From Alloalcanivorax xenomutans (GTDB lineage Bacteria; Pseudomonadota; Gammaproteobacteria; Pseudomonadales; Alcanivoracaceae), in assembly GCF_900217905.1 (NCBI RefSeq), contig NZ_OBMO01000002.1, positions 60,827-124,826 on the forward strand: a stretch of DNA of 64,000 nt. The letters run 5' to 3'. Both the position numbers and the translations under genes were made by a program. Below, one piece after another: positions 25,522 through 33,413 of this stretch (the stretch's first letter is position 1; each line of letters starts with the position of its first letter). The notes under the pieces are model-generated. The model searched no databases. It had not been told where the DNA came from and saw only the letters and a program-made list of their open reading frames with translations.

Positions 25522-26895
25522 TTACGCCTTCAACAGTTTTTTCATGGATGCCGACGTGGCCACGGCCCCATCGACGGTGTAACTCTGGCTGCGCGCTTCG
25601 ATACGCGGCAGCTCATAGCGATAATTGACCATCATGCCGGCGGACTGGCGCCGGCCTTTTTCGGACAGGTCCGCGGCCCAATTCAGCCGGGCCACCTGAG
25701 CGCCGTTACTGAGATGGAAGTGGGCCACCGGATCCAGGGCGTAGCGGCCCCGGCGTTGTTCACGGCACAGGTACCAGGCCATCAGCCGCCGCAGCGCCTC
25801 GGCACGCAAGGGATCCAGCCGCTCAGGATCCAGCAGAGCCCCGGCGCTGCCGGTGTCCCGCCATACCGCGCCGCCGGGCAAACCGGCCAGAACATCGTCG
25901 GACAACCCCTCCAGCCAACGGCTGAATCCGGGGATCGGCGACAGGGTGGCGAACTGCTTCAGTTGCGGTAGTTCCTGGCGCAGCAGCTTCACCACCCGTT
26001 TGATCAGGAAGTTGCCGAAACTGATTCCGGCCAGACCAGCCTGGGCATTGGAAATGGAGTAGAAAATCGCGGTGTCCGCTTGCCGGGCATCCAGCACCGG
26101 CGCGTCTTCATCCAGTAGCGCCTGGATGCTGCCGGCCATGCCCTCCACCAGCGCCACCTCGACAAAAATCAACGGCTCGTTGGGCATGTTGGGATGGAAG
26201 AACGCGAAGCAGCGGCGGTCCGGGCGCAAACGGTTCTTCAGATCGTTCCAGCCACGGATCGCGTGCACCGCCTCATAGGCGATGAGCTTTTCCAGTAACT
26301 CGGCGCTGCTTTGCCAACTGATCTGTTCCAATTGCAGCAGCCCCACGTCGAACCAGGCACCGAGCAACCGCTTGAGATCCGCTTCCAGAGGTGCCAGTTG
26401 GGGATATTCCTTGCGCAACGACAACAGTTCCGCACGCAGATCCACCAGGAACTTGACTCCCTCCGGCACGCCATTGAAACGGGTCAGCAAGGTCATGCGC
26501 GGCGGCTCCAGGGCATCACGCAGAGCCAGGGCGGCCTGCATGCGTCCCTCACTACCGGCCGCGCGCCATTGCTCCATGGCCTGCTCCACCCGCGCCTCGT
26601 CCACGGCGTATTGTTCCGCCAGCAACATCAGAAAACGGGCACGGCCGTCGTGATTCAGAGCCTTGAATTCCCGCGCCAGGGTCACCGCCCGGTCACGGGC
26701 CGCCACCTGCCCGCCATCGTCCGCCAGACAAGCGTCTATCCATTTGATCAGGCGCTCCACGTCACCGCCGTTCAGGTCCGGGGTCAGTGTCAGCTTGCCG
26801 TCCAGCAGCCGCCGCTCGTTCCAGGCCTCCAGCCCCAGCGGTACCAGTCGGCGGATGGCCTTTTCCCAAAGACCGTCATTCTGATCCTGCATCAT
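25522..26895 (-). CDS. Malonyl-CoA decarboxylase
   Basis: 457-residue enzyme converting malonyl-CoA to acetyl-CoA and CO2. The start at 26895 follows GGGAGAGAG. The N-terminal half is the helical oligomerisation domain (about 1-165) and the C-terminal half the catalytic GNAT-like domain. Signature segments are FFHPNMPNEPLIFVEVALV (about 250), DTAIFYSISNAQAGLAGISFGNFLIKRV (about 290), FATLSPIPGFSRWL with the catalytic serine (about 330) and DPVAHFHLSNGA with the catalytic histidine (about 410). It heads a four-gene operon (decarboxylase, acetoacetyl-CoA reductase, acyl-CoA dehydrogenase, aldehyde dehydrogenase), transcribed away from the MaoC gene. It likely returns malonyl groups to acetyl-CoA and may relieve inhibition of fatty-acid oxidation. 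Confidence 0.93.
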   Translation of the reverse strand: MMQDQNDGLWEKAIRRLVPLGLEAWNERRLLDGKLTLTPDLNGGDVERLIKWIDACLADDGGQVAARDRAVTLAREFKALNHDGRARFLMLLAEQYAVDEARVEQAMEQWRAAGSEGRMQAALALRDALEPPRMTLLTRFNGVPEGVKFLVDLRAELLSLRKEYPQLAPLEADLKRLLGAWFDVGLLQLEQISWQSSAELLEKLIAYEAVHAIRGWNDLKNRLRPDRRCFAFFHPNMPNEPLIFVEVALVEGMAGSIQALLDEDAPVLDARQADTAIFYSISNAQAGLAGISFGNFLIKRVVKLLRQELPQLKQFATLSPIPGFSRWLEGLSDDVLAGLPGGAVWRDTGSAGALLDPERLDPLRAEALRRLMAWYLCREQRRGRYALDPVAHFHLSNGAQVARLNWAADLSEKGRRQSAGMMVNYRYELPRIEARSQSYTVDGAVATSASMKKLLKA

Positions 26896-26970
26896 TGCTC
26901 TCTCCCACCAGGCCGCTCCACGCTGGTGCGGCACCGACGGCCAAGAGACTAGCAAAGCTCGATTACAAAA

Positions 26971-27016
26971 CCAAGTATTTCTACTTGGATTTAAAAGTGT
27001 AAACCACTACACTTTT
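26971..27016. promoter_or_regulatory. Two tandem palindromic operators in a divergent promoter
   Basis: Two perfect inverted repeats lie close together in the 211-bp gap between the divergent decarboxylase and MaoC genes. The first is CCAAGTA-4-TACTTGG (26971-26988) and the second is AAAAGTGTA-6-TACACTTTT (26993-27016). The cores AAGTA and AAGTGTA are related. The DNA is AT-rich compared with the flanks. They look like binding sites for one dimeric regulator controlling both transcripts. No regulator gene is adjacent. Confidence 0.65.
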
Positions 27017-27106
27017 GAGTCACTGGCTTTAACTGGATGGCTTCGCGCCTTGTGAATAAACCAAAGCCACGACATAAAGAGTCACTACGTAAAACAAGGA
27101 ATCCCG

Positions 27107-27541
27107 ATGGACGAACTGCACGGTTACTACCTGGAAGATCTGAAAGTCGGCCTCAGCGCCAGCTACGCCAAGACCATTACCGAGGCCGACGTGGTACTGT
27201 TCGCCGGCATCACCGGTGACGACAATCCGGTGCACCTGAACGCGGACTACGCTGCCGGCACCCAGTTCGGCCAGCGCATCGTGCACGGCATGTTCAGCGC
27301 CGGCCTGATCTCCGCCGTGCTCGGCACCCGCCTGCCCGGCCCTGGCGCCATCTATGTGGACCAGCAACTGTCGTTCAAGGCGCCGGTCCACATCGGCGAT
27401 ACCGTGGTGGCCACCGCCACCGTGCTGGAGATTGACGAAAGACGGCGCCGGGTGAAGCTGGAAACCGTCTGCCGCGTCAAAGACAAGATCGTAGCCCAGG
27501 GCGTGGCCACCAACATGGTGGACCGCCGCCCCTCCCAGTAA
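27107..27541 (+). CDS. MaoC-like (R)-specific enoyl-CoA hydratase
   Basis: 144-residue hot-dog-fold hydratase of the PhaJ/MaoC family, adding water to trans-2-enoyl-CoA to give (R)-3-hydroxyacyl-CoA. The hydratase-2 motif GDDNPVHLNADYAAGTQFG (residues 37-55) holds the catalytic Asp and His43, and RIVHGMFSAGLIS follows. Length matches PhaJ (about 135-160). AAGGA stands upstream of the ATG. It is divergent from the decarboxylase operon that contains an (R)-specific reductase and an acyl-CoA dehydrogenase. Dehydrogenase, hydratase and reductase would connect beta-oxidation intermediates to (R)-3-hydroxyacyl-CoA. It precedes the isochorismatase-like gene by 30 bp. Confidence 0.9.
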   Translation: MDELHGYYLEDLKVGLSASYAKTITEADVVLFAGITGDDNPVHLNADYAAGTQFGQRIVHGMFSAGLISAVLGTRLPGPGAIYVDQQLSFKAPVHIGDTVVATATVLEIDERRRRVKLETVCRVKDKIVAQGVATNMVDRRPSQ

Positions 27542-27571
27542 AGATTATGAACAGGCTCTAAGGACCCGACC

Positions 27572-28120
27572 ATGCTGATCGAAGCCCAAGATTCCACCCT
27601 GCTGGTCATCGACGTTCAGGAACGTCTGCTGCCCGGCGTACATGAACACGAAACCCTGGTGAAAAACTGCCGCTGGCTGATCGAAGTAGCGCAGCTGATG
27701 GACGTGCCGGTGCGCTTCACCGAGCAATACCCGAAGGGCGTCGGCCCCACCACCGACCAACTGCTGGAGCTGGCCGGTGACACCAACCCCGCCATCGCCA
27801 AGACCGTATTCTCCTGCGCCGACGCGCCGGAATGCGCCTCGCTGCTCTCCGAAGCCCGCGGCAAGACGTTCGTGCTGTGCGGCATGGAAGCCCATGTCTG
27901 TGTGATGCAAACCGCCCTGGGGCTGCACCAGGCCGGCAACAAGGTATTCGTGGTGGCCGATGCGATCTCCGCGCGTAACCCGCTGGACACCGAGATTGCC
28001 CTGCAACGCCTGCGCGACGAGGGCGTGCGCGTGGTCACCCGGGAAATGGTGGGTTTCGAGTGGGTTCGCGATTCCCTCGCCCCGCAATTCAAAACCTTCA
28101 GCCAGAAGTTCCTGCGCTGA
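27572..28120 (+). CDS. Isochorismatase-family cysteine hydrolase, YcaC-like
   Basis: 182-residue cysteine hydrolase of the isochorismatase superfamily. The catalytic triad is visible: Asp14 in LLVIDVQERLL, Lys77 in AIAKTVFSC and Cys110 in LCGMEAHVCVMQTALGL. The cis-peptide region of the family lies just before the cysteine. It is probably a soluble oligomer. The real substrate of YcaC-like proteins is generally unknown (small amides or N-carbamoyl compounds are usual for the superfamily). AAGGA precedes the ATG. It is likely co-transcribed with the MaoC gene. Confidence 0.85.
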   Translation: MLIEAQDSTLLVIDVQERLLPGVHEHETLVKNCRWLIEVAQLMDVPVRFTEQYPKGVGPTTDQLLELAGDTNPAIAKTVFSCADAPECASLLSEARGKTFVLCGMEAHVCVMQTALGLHQAGNKVFVVADAISARNPLDTEIALQRLRDEGVRVVTREMVGFEWVRDSLAPQFKTFSQKFLR

Positions 28121-28179
28121 TACCCGGAAACACCGCCGGCGCCACGCCGGCGGTGGTTGGGCACCGCACGAGGTACACT

Positions 28180-29751
28180 ATGTTCCTTAGCCAGCAACCC
28201 AACCACGGCGCCATGGACACACCGACACCGGAAGAGGGCTTCACCGCGCTCACCGACGATGCCGAGCGCAACCGCCTGCTGGCGGAGATGGCCGAGCAGT
28301 CCACCGACATGATTTCCCGGCACACGCCCGGGGACTGGCGTTTCATCTATGCCTCACCGGCGGTGACTCATCTGCTCGGCTACAGCGTCGAGGAAATCGT
28401 CGGTGTCTCCGCCTATGACCTTTATCACCCGGACGATGTGGAGAATTTTCAGCGACGCGCACCCAGCGTTCGCTACGAGCGCGGCCTGTACACTCACACC
28501 TACCGGTTCCGTTGCAAGGACGGCCATTACACCTGGCTGGAAAGCACCAGCCGCACCTTGCGCGACCCGGGCACCGGTGACATCCGTGAAATCCTGGTGG
28601 TATCCCGGGACGCCAGCGGCCGTATCGAGGCGGAGCAGACCAACCGGCGGCTGGCGCGAGTGCTGGAAAGCACCAGCGATCTGGTGATCTTCACTTCCCT
28701 GGATCATCGCATCACCCATCTCAACGAGTCCGCTCGCCAGGTGCTGGCCCTGGACAGCGCCACCCCATCCGCCAATTTGTCGGAGCTGTTCACCGAGACC
28801 AGCTATCGCCTGCTTGGCGAAGCCGCCTTCCCCACCGCCCTGCGACGCGGCAACTGGAGCGGTGAACTGGACATGCGTGACCGCCGCGGCCAGACCATTC
28901 CGGTTTCCCTGGAATTGCTGGCGCACCGCTCCTATCACGGCGACATGGAGTATTTTTCCCTGGTGGCCCGGGATCTGAGCGCGGCCAAGGCGGCGGAAGC
29001 GCAATTGAAGGCCTATCAGGCGGACATCGAACACGCCAGCCGGCTGGTGACCATGGGCGAGTTGGCTTCGAGCCTGGCCCACGAGTTGAATCAGCCACTC
29101 ACCGGCATCGTCAATTATCTGCGCGGCATCCAGCGCCGCTTCGGCGATCAGACCGAGGTGCGCTGGCAGGACCTGCGTGTGCCGCTGGAGAAAACCGTGG
29201 ATACCGCTCTGCGCGCCGGCGGTATTATCCATCGAATGATGGATTTCACCCGCAAAAGAGCGCCGGTGCACGAAGCCATGGATTTGCTGCCGGTGGTCGA
29301 CGATCTGCTGCAATTCTGCGAACCCAACGCCGAACGCCACAATGTGGTGCTGGAAAACCGCATGACTCTGACCGGCGCCCGGGTTGTGGCGGACCGCATT
29401 CAGTTGGAGCAGATCCTGCTCAATCTGATCGTCAATGCCATCGAAGCCTGCCAGACTCCCGCCGGTCAAGCACCGCTCAAGGTCTGGCTGGAGGCACAGC
29501 GGCACGGCAGGCAACTGGAGATCCGGGTGCGCGATCAGGGCCCTGGCCTGCCGCCGCACAGCTCGGATAAACTGTTTGAGCGCTTTTTCACCACCAAGAA
29601 GAACGGGCTGGGCATGGGCCTGGCGATCAGCCGTTCCCTGGTGGAATCCCTCGGCGGCGAACTGTGGCCCCTCGCCGTGGAAGAAGGGGGCGCCTGTTTC
29701 TGTTTCACCCTGGCACTGGCGGACGACGAAACGCCGACCACAACGAATTGA
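28180..29751 (+). CDS. PAS-domain sensor histidine kinase, FixL-like
   Basis: 523-residue kinase. A PAS domain at about 25-140 (DMISRHTPGDWRFIYASPAVTHLLGYSVEEIVG) with a PAC tail (YRFRCKDGHYTWLESTSRTLRD) is followed by a second PAS (about 160-275). A short coiled segment leads to the HisKA-like H-box LASSLAHELNQPLTGIVNYL with phospho-acceptor His301, and then the HATPase domain (N box LNLIVNAIEA, G1 RDQGPGLP, G2 NGLGMGLAIS). No membrane segment is present, so it is a cytoplasmic sensor of the FixL/DctB-type HisKA subgroup. No haem histidine can be assigned. The ATG at 28180 is chosen because of CGAGG 6 bases upstream, and 28213 is an alternative. The response regulator follows after 11 bp. 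Confidence 0.88.
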   Translation: MFLSQQPNHGAMDTPTPEEGFTALTDDAERNRLLAEMAEQSTDMISRHTPGDWRFIYASPAVTHLLGYSVEEIVGVSAYDLYHPDDVENFQRRAPSVRYERGLYTHTYRFRCKDGHYTWLESTSRTLRDPGTGDIREILVVSRDASGRIEAEQTNRRLARVLESTSDLVIFTSLDHRITHLNESARQVLALDSATPSANLSELFTETSYRLLGEAAFPTALRRGNWSGELDMRDRRGQTIPVSLELLAHRSYHGDMEYFSLVARDLSAAKAAEAQLKAYQADIEHASRLVTMGELASSLAHELNQPLTGIVNYLRGIQRRFGDQTEVRWQDLRVPLEKTVDTALRAGGIIHRMMDFTRKRAPVHEAMDLLPVVDDLLQFCEPNAERHNVVLENRMTLTGARVVADRIQLEQILLNLIVNAIEACQTPAGQAPLKVWLEAQRHGRQLEIRVRDQGPGLPPHSSDKLFERFFTTKKNGLGMGLAISRSLVESLGGELWPLAVEEGGACFCFTLALADDETPTTTN

Positions 29752-29762
29752 CCCGGATCCCA

Positions 29763-30401
29763 ATGGCAAACAGCGAACCGACGCAAACCATTCATATCAT
29801 CGACGACGACGCCGATGTGCGCGACTCCCTGCAATGGCTGCTGGAATCCGTGGGGCTGCAGGTGCGCTGTTATGAAACCGCCCTGGCGTTTCTTGAACGT
29901 TTCCAGCCCGGCGCTGGCGGTTGCGTGGTGATGGACGTGCGCATGCCCGAACTCAGCGGTATCAACGCGCAGAAGAAATTCCCCGAATATGGCATCGACC
30001 TGCCGGTGATCATGATCTCCGCCCACGGCAGCATCGACATGGCGGTGACCGCTCTCACCGACGGCGCGCTGACGTTCATCGAGAAACCGTTCGACGACCA
30101 GGTGCTGATCGACCATGTCCAGAACGCCCTTGAGCGGGACCGTCAGCACCGCCGCAAACTGCAGGCGCTGGCGGTACACCGGCAACGCTACGAAGGCCTG
30201 ACCAAACGGGAACGGCAGGTGTTCGAGGAAGTGGTCAACGGCCTGTCCAATCAGGAAGTGGCCGATAAGCTCGGCATCAACCGCAAAACGGTGGAAGGCC
30301 ATCGCGCCAACATGATGAGCAAGATGGCGGCGGATTCCCTGGCCGAACTGGTGCAGATCGCCATCAGCCTGCGCCAGCAGGACGCCGTTCTCCACGCCTG
30401 A
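29763..30401 (+). CDS. FixJ-family response regulator
   Basis: 212-residue response regulator. The receiver domain (residues 8-125) has the acidic pair in HIIDDDADVR, phospho-acceptor Asp58 in VVMDVRMPELSG, Ser/Thr in MISAHGSID and Lys in FIEKPFDD, the exact FixJ/TtrR-type pattern. The LuxR-type output domain (about 143-205) is LTKRERQVFEEVVNGLSNQEVADKLGINRKTVEGHRANMMSKM. The gene is 11 bp behind the kinase and is its obvious partner. Targets are unknown, and the downstream MFS gene is a candidate only by position. Confidence 0.92.
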   Translation: MANSEPTQTIHIIDDDADVRDSLQWLLESVGLQVRCYETALAFLERFQPGAGGCVVMDVRMPELSGINAQKKFPEYGIDLPVIMISAHGSIDMAVTALTDGALTFIEKPFDDQVLIDHVQNALERDRQHRRKLQALAVHRQRYEGLTKRERQVFEEVVNGLSNQEVADKLGINRKTVEGHRANMMSKMAADSLAELVQIAISLRQQDAVLHA

Positions 30402-30515
30402 ACCATCCCATTCGGTTCAGTGATGCCGAGCATCTGTATAAATCATTTTTAGTGATAGGCGGACTCTGCTTAACTGGGCGCCTGCCAACGACCGCCTCTC
30501 GCTTTGGAGCCGCCC

Positions 30516-31691
30516 ATGACCACCACCGTCTCGCCCACCCGCCTGATACTGATGGGAGCGGCCACCACCCTGGCCGGGATCGGGTTGGGCCGTTTCGCCT
30601 ACGCCGCGCAACTGCCGGGGCTGATCGAGGCCGGCTGGCTCAGCGCCCGTGACGCCGGTTTCGTCGGCGCCACCAATCTGCTCGGCTATCTGGTCGGCGC
30701 GGTACTTGCCAGCCGTCTGGCACGCCGGCTTGGCCCCGGCCCGGTGATCAAGCTGTCCACCTTGCTGATCGCCGTCAGCTTCCTGGCCAGCATGTGGCAA
30801 GGGCAGGTGTGGTGGTTCAGCCTGTGGCGCTTCGTCGCCGGCGTCACCGGAGCCCTGCTGATGGTGGTGGCGCCTTCCCTGATCGCCAGCCAGCTACCGG
30901 AATCCAAACGCAAACGGGGCACCGCCTGGATCTTTACCGGCGTCGGCACCGGCGTGCTGATCTCCGCCACCCTGGTGCCCTTGCTGATGCAGCAGGGGCC
31001 GGAACTGACCTGGCTGGGCCTCGGCCTGATCGCCCTGTTACCGGTGGCGCTGGTGTGGCGCCCCTGGCCGGGCCTGCCGCAGGCGCCCCAACAAGGACAA
31101 CAGCAGGCCCGCGTCGGCCTGGTGATGGCCGCCATCTATCTCGCCTACCTGCTGGACGCGGTGGGCTTCGTACCGCATACGGTGTTCTGGGTGGATTATC
31201 TGGAACGACAAAGAGGGTTCAGTACCTGGGCGGCGGCGATCCAGTGGGGGCTGGTGGCCTTGGGCGCCATCAGCGGCCCGTTCCTGGTCGGCGCCATTGC
31301 CCGCCATGCCGGCTGGCACCGCACCCTGTTCACCGCTTTGGCGTTGAAGGGAACCGCGGTCCTGCTGCCGATGCTGGTACCGGGAACACTGGTGGTATCG
31401 CTCTCGTCCTTTACCGTGGGCGCGCTGATCCCCGGCATGGTCGCCACCACCATGGGCCGCATCGGCGAGCTGGTGCCCGCCCATGTGCACGCCACCGCCT
31501 GGGGCCGGGCCACCGCCCTGTTCGCTGTCGGGCAAGCGGCGGCTGCCTACCTGATGGCACCGATTTACGCCAGCGCCGAACACAGCTCGCTGATTTTCAT
31601 CATCGGCGGCAGCGCCCTGCTCTGCGCCGCCACCTTGACTCTGGCGACGCCGCTGTTCGCCAGGCACAAGCCGGTGACGGAGGTGTCCTGA
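30516..31691 (+). CDS. MFS transporter, YbfB/YjiJ family
   Basis: 391-residue inner-membrane transporter with about 12 helices. The start at 30516 has GGAG 7 bases upstream. The opening LILMGAATTLAGIGLGRFAYAAQLPGLIEAGWLS with GxGRFAY is diagnostic of the YbfB/YjiJ group, and a second marker is GFVPHTVFWVDYL near the central loop. These proteins are predicted exporters with no settled substrate. It is a single gene 114 bp after the response regulator and is followed by a REP-like pair. Confidence 0.85.
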   Translation: MTTTVSPTRLILMGAATTLAGIGLGRFAYAAQLPGLIEAGWLSARDAGFVGATNLLGYLVGAVLASRLARRLGPGPVIKLSTLLIAVSFLASMWQGQVWWFSLWRFVAGVTGALLMVVAPSLIASQLPESKRKRGTAWIFTGVGTGVLISATLVPLLMQQGPELTWLGLGLIALLPVALVWRPWPGLPQAPQQGQQQARVGLVMAAIYLAYLLDAVGFVPHTVFWVDYLERQRGFSTWAAAIQWGLVALGAISGPFLVGAIARHAGWHRTLFTALALKGTAVLLPMLVPGTLVVSLSSFTVGALIPGMVATTMGRIGELVPAHVHATAWGRATALFAVGQAAAAYLMAPIYASAEHSSLIFIIGGSALLCAATLTLATPLFARHKPVTEVS

Positions 31692-31733
31692 GCGCTGCCT
31701 GCTGACCTGGATGCAGAGATGGCCACGCGGCCA

Positions 31734-31809
31734 CTGTGGGAGACCAGCTTGCTGGCGAATACCGTTCTTCCGAGGTTGGTGCATTCGCTTGCAAGCAAGC
31801 TTCCCACAG
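31734..31809. repeat. Pair of REP-like elements in opposite orientation
   Basis: A plus-strand copy (31734-31761) reads CTGTGGGAG, then a small GC-rich stem (CCAGCTTGCTGG), then CGAATA. A minus-strand copy (31783-31809) reads CTGTGGGAAGC, TTGCTTGCAAG, CGAATGC. The layout of a GTGGGA head and a short imperfect stem followed by GCGAA is that of Pseudomonas REP sequences, and the head-to-head pair forms a BIME. It lies in the 174-bp gap between convergent genes. A third copy is at 46274-46298. No RAYT transposase gene is in the window. Confidence 0.7.
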
Positions 31810-31865
31810 CGGCTTCGAAGTCCAGTCTGAGGGAAGCTGTTTCAGTGGCGGGCTTGCGTGTGCCC

Positions 31866-32765
31866 TCAGGCGCTTTCCGGCAGCCCGAACAACAAAGCCC
31901 GGTGCGCGCCCATGGCCGCCATGGTGCCGTCGGCCATGGCCAGGGTCACGTTGCCGGCGGCCCGGGCGGTGTCGCCACAGGCGAAGATGCCGGGGATCGA
32001 CGTCGCCTTGATGTCGTTGGTGGCGATGACGGTCCCCATGGGTGTTTCGTCCAGCCTGCAGCCCAACTGTTTCGCCAGTGGCCCAACTGGCGCCACCTCC
32101 GTGGCCACGAACAGACCGGCCAGTTCCCTCTCTCTGCCGTCCTTCAACGCCACCGTGGCCCAATCGCCCGACACCGCCACCACGGCTTCCGTTTCCACCG
32201 TGACGCCACGCCGGGCCAGATCCTGTTGCTGTTCTTCATCCAGGGTCAACGCGCCATTGGTGAAAAGGGTGGTGGGCCCCCACTGCGGAATCAATTGCGC
32301 CTGATGCAGCGACATAGGCCCACTGGCCAGCACCCCGAGCGCGCCCCGGTTCAGTTCGTAGCCGTGGCAGTACGGGCAGTGAAACACCGAACGTCCCCAA
32401 CGTTCCTCCAATCCCGGAACGTCGGGCAAGGTGTCGGAAACGCCGGTGGCGAGGATCAGGAAGCGGCCGGAGAACCGGTCGCCATCGGCGGTGCCCACGG
32501 CAAACCCGTCATCAAGCCGGCTTGCCGATACAGCTTCGCCATCACGCCAGGTGAGATCCGGATAGAGCATTAACTGCCGCTTCCCTTCAGCGGCGATCTC
32601 CCCCGGCGGGCGCCCATCCTGGGCCAGAACGCCGTGGGCAGCATCGGCGAAGCGGTTACGCCGCAATCCGCTGTCGATCACCAGCACCTTGCGGCGAGCA
32701 CGCACCAGCGGCAGCGCCGCGGACATGCCGGCATAGCTACCGCCGATAATAATGACGTCAAACAT
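31866..32765 (-). CDS. Thioredoxin-reductase-like FAD/NAD(P) oxidoreductase
   Basis: 299-residue flavoprotein of the thioredoxin reductase family. The FAD-binding motif is IIIGGSYAGMSAALPLVRA at the N-terminus, the redox-active dithiol is FHCPYCHGYE (about 133-140), and the second FAD motif is GIFACGDTARAAGNVTLAMADG near the C-terminus. The CPYCHG form, rather than CATC or CAVC, marks a subgroup often encoded beside redox regulators. The electron acceptor is unknown. The Rrf2 regulator gene is 27 bp upstream on the same strand and probably controls it. Confidence 0.88.
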   Translation of the reverse strand: MFDVIIIGGSYAGMSAALPLVRARRKVLVIDSGLRRNRFADAAHGVLAQDGRPPGEIAAEGKRQLMLYPDLTWRDGEAVSASRLDDGFAVGTADGDRFSGRFLILATGVSDTLPDVPGLEERWGRSVFHCPYCHGYELNRGALGVLASGPMSLHQAQLIPQWGPTTLFTNGALTLDEEQQQDLARRGVTVETEAVVAVSGDWATVALKDGRERELAGLFVATEVAPVGPLAKQLGCRLDETPMGTVIATNDIKATSIPGIFACGDTARAAGNVTLAMADGTMAAMGAHRALLFGLPESA

Positions 32766-32792
32766 AACAGCCTCCGGCGAACGTAGCCGCGG

Positions 32793-33242
32793 TCAGGAAG
32801 AACAGTGAGAGTGGTCCCGCCGTTGCAGGCCACGATGAAAATCCCGGCTCAGATCCGCCAGGGTCACATCACGCAGGCGCGCCATCAGTACCGCTTCGGC
32901 CTGTTGGAACGCGTCGTTCATGTGAGCGTTGACCGCTTTTTCCACCAGGCAGCCAGGCGATTCGGTACGGTTGCCCATGGCGAACACCGCCGGCTCGCCC
33001 AGTGCCACATAGATGTCATGCAGAGTGACGGTGTCGAAATCGCAGCACAGACGCCAACCGCCCCCGTGCCCTTTGACCGAGGTCACCAGCCCCTGCTCGC
33101 GCAGCCCGGCAAGAGTGCGACGGATCACAACCGGATTGGTCTGCATGATCCCGGCCAGGGCCTCGGAGGTAACCGGCCCTTCCATTTCCGCCATGTGCAG
33201 AAGCACGTGGAGCACACCTGATAATCTGCTGTCTCTCTTCAT
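32793..33242 (-). CDS. Rrf2-family transcriptional regulator
   Basis: 149-residue Rrf2-type winged-helix regulator. The DNA-binding part has LSGVLHVLLHMAEMEGPVTSEALAGIMQTNPVVIRRTLAGLREQGLVTSVKGHGGGWRL, whose last segment is the family wing. IscR and NsrR carry three clustered cysteines for an iron-sulfur cluster. Here the matching region (RTESPGCLVEKAV) has a single cysteine, so a classical cluster is unlikely and thiol-based or other sensing is more plausible. The start at 33242 fits family length. An in-frame TTG at 33278 would add twelve unusual residues. It is upstream of, and likely co-transcribed with, the flavoprotein gene. Confidence 0.88.
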   Translation of the reverse strand: MKRDSRLSGVLHVLLHMAEMEGPVTSEALAGIMQTNPVVIRRTLAGLREQGLVTSVKGHGGGWRLCCDFDTVTLHDIYVALGEPAVFAMGNRTESPGCLVEKAVNAHMNDAFQQAEAVLMARLRDVTLADLSRDFHRGLQRRDHSHCSS

Positions 33243-33261
33243 GCAACAAACAATATTACAT
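33241..33261. promoter_or_regulatory. Candidate Rrf2 operator over the start codon
   Basis: ATGCAA-9-TTACAT forms an imperfect dyad (ATGnAA...TTnCAT) overlapping the regulator's own start codon. Rrf2 proteins such as NsrR bind dyads of this general form and often repress themselves, so autoregulation is suggested. Confidence 0.4.
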
Positions 33262-33319
33262 GAAAAGAGAAAAGACAAGCTAGGCAGCCGATGCCCGGCT
33301 TGCCGATACAGTGTGAGAA

Positions 33320-33365
33320 AAACCGGGGATAGCGGCCCTGGGGAAGAGCCGCCCTGTCCCGGTTT
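33320..33365 (-). terminator. Terminator after the TonB receptor gene
   Basis: On the minus strand, AAACCGGG...CCCGGTTT outer arms and GCGGC/GCCGC inner arms with a small internal loop form a long hairpin that runs into a TTTTT tract. It lies 49-94 bp after the receptor stop codon. Confidence 0.75.
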
Positions 33366-33413
33366 ACGAAAGCAGGAAGTTGACGACGGCGCGGGCTTGC
33401 CGCGCCGGCCGCC

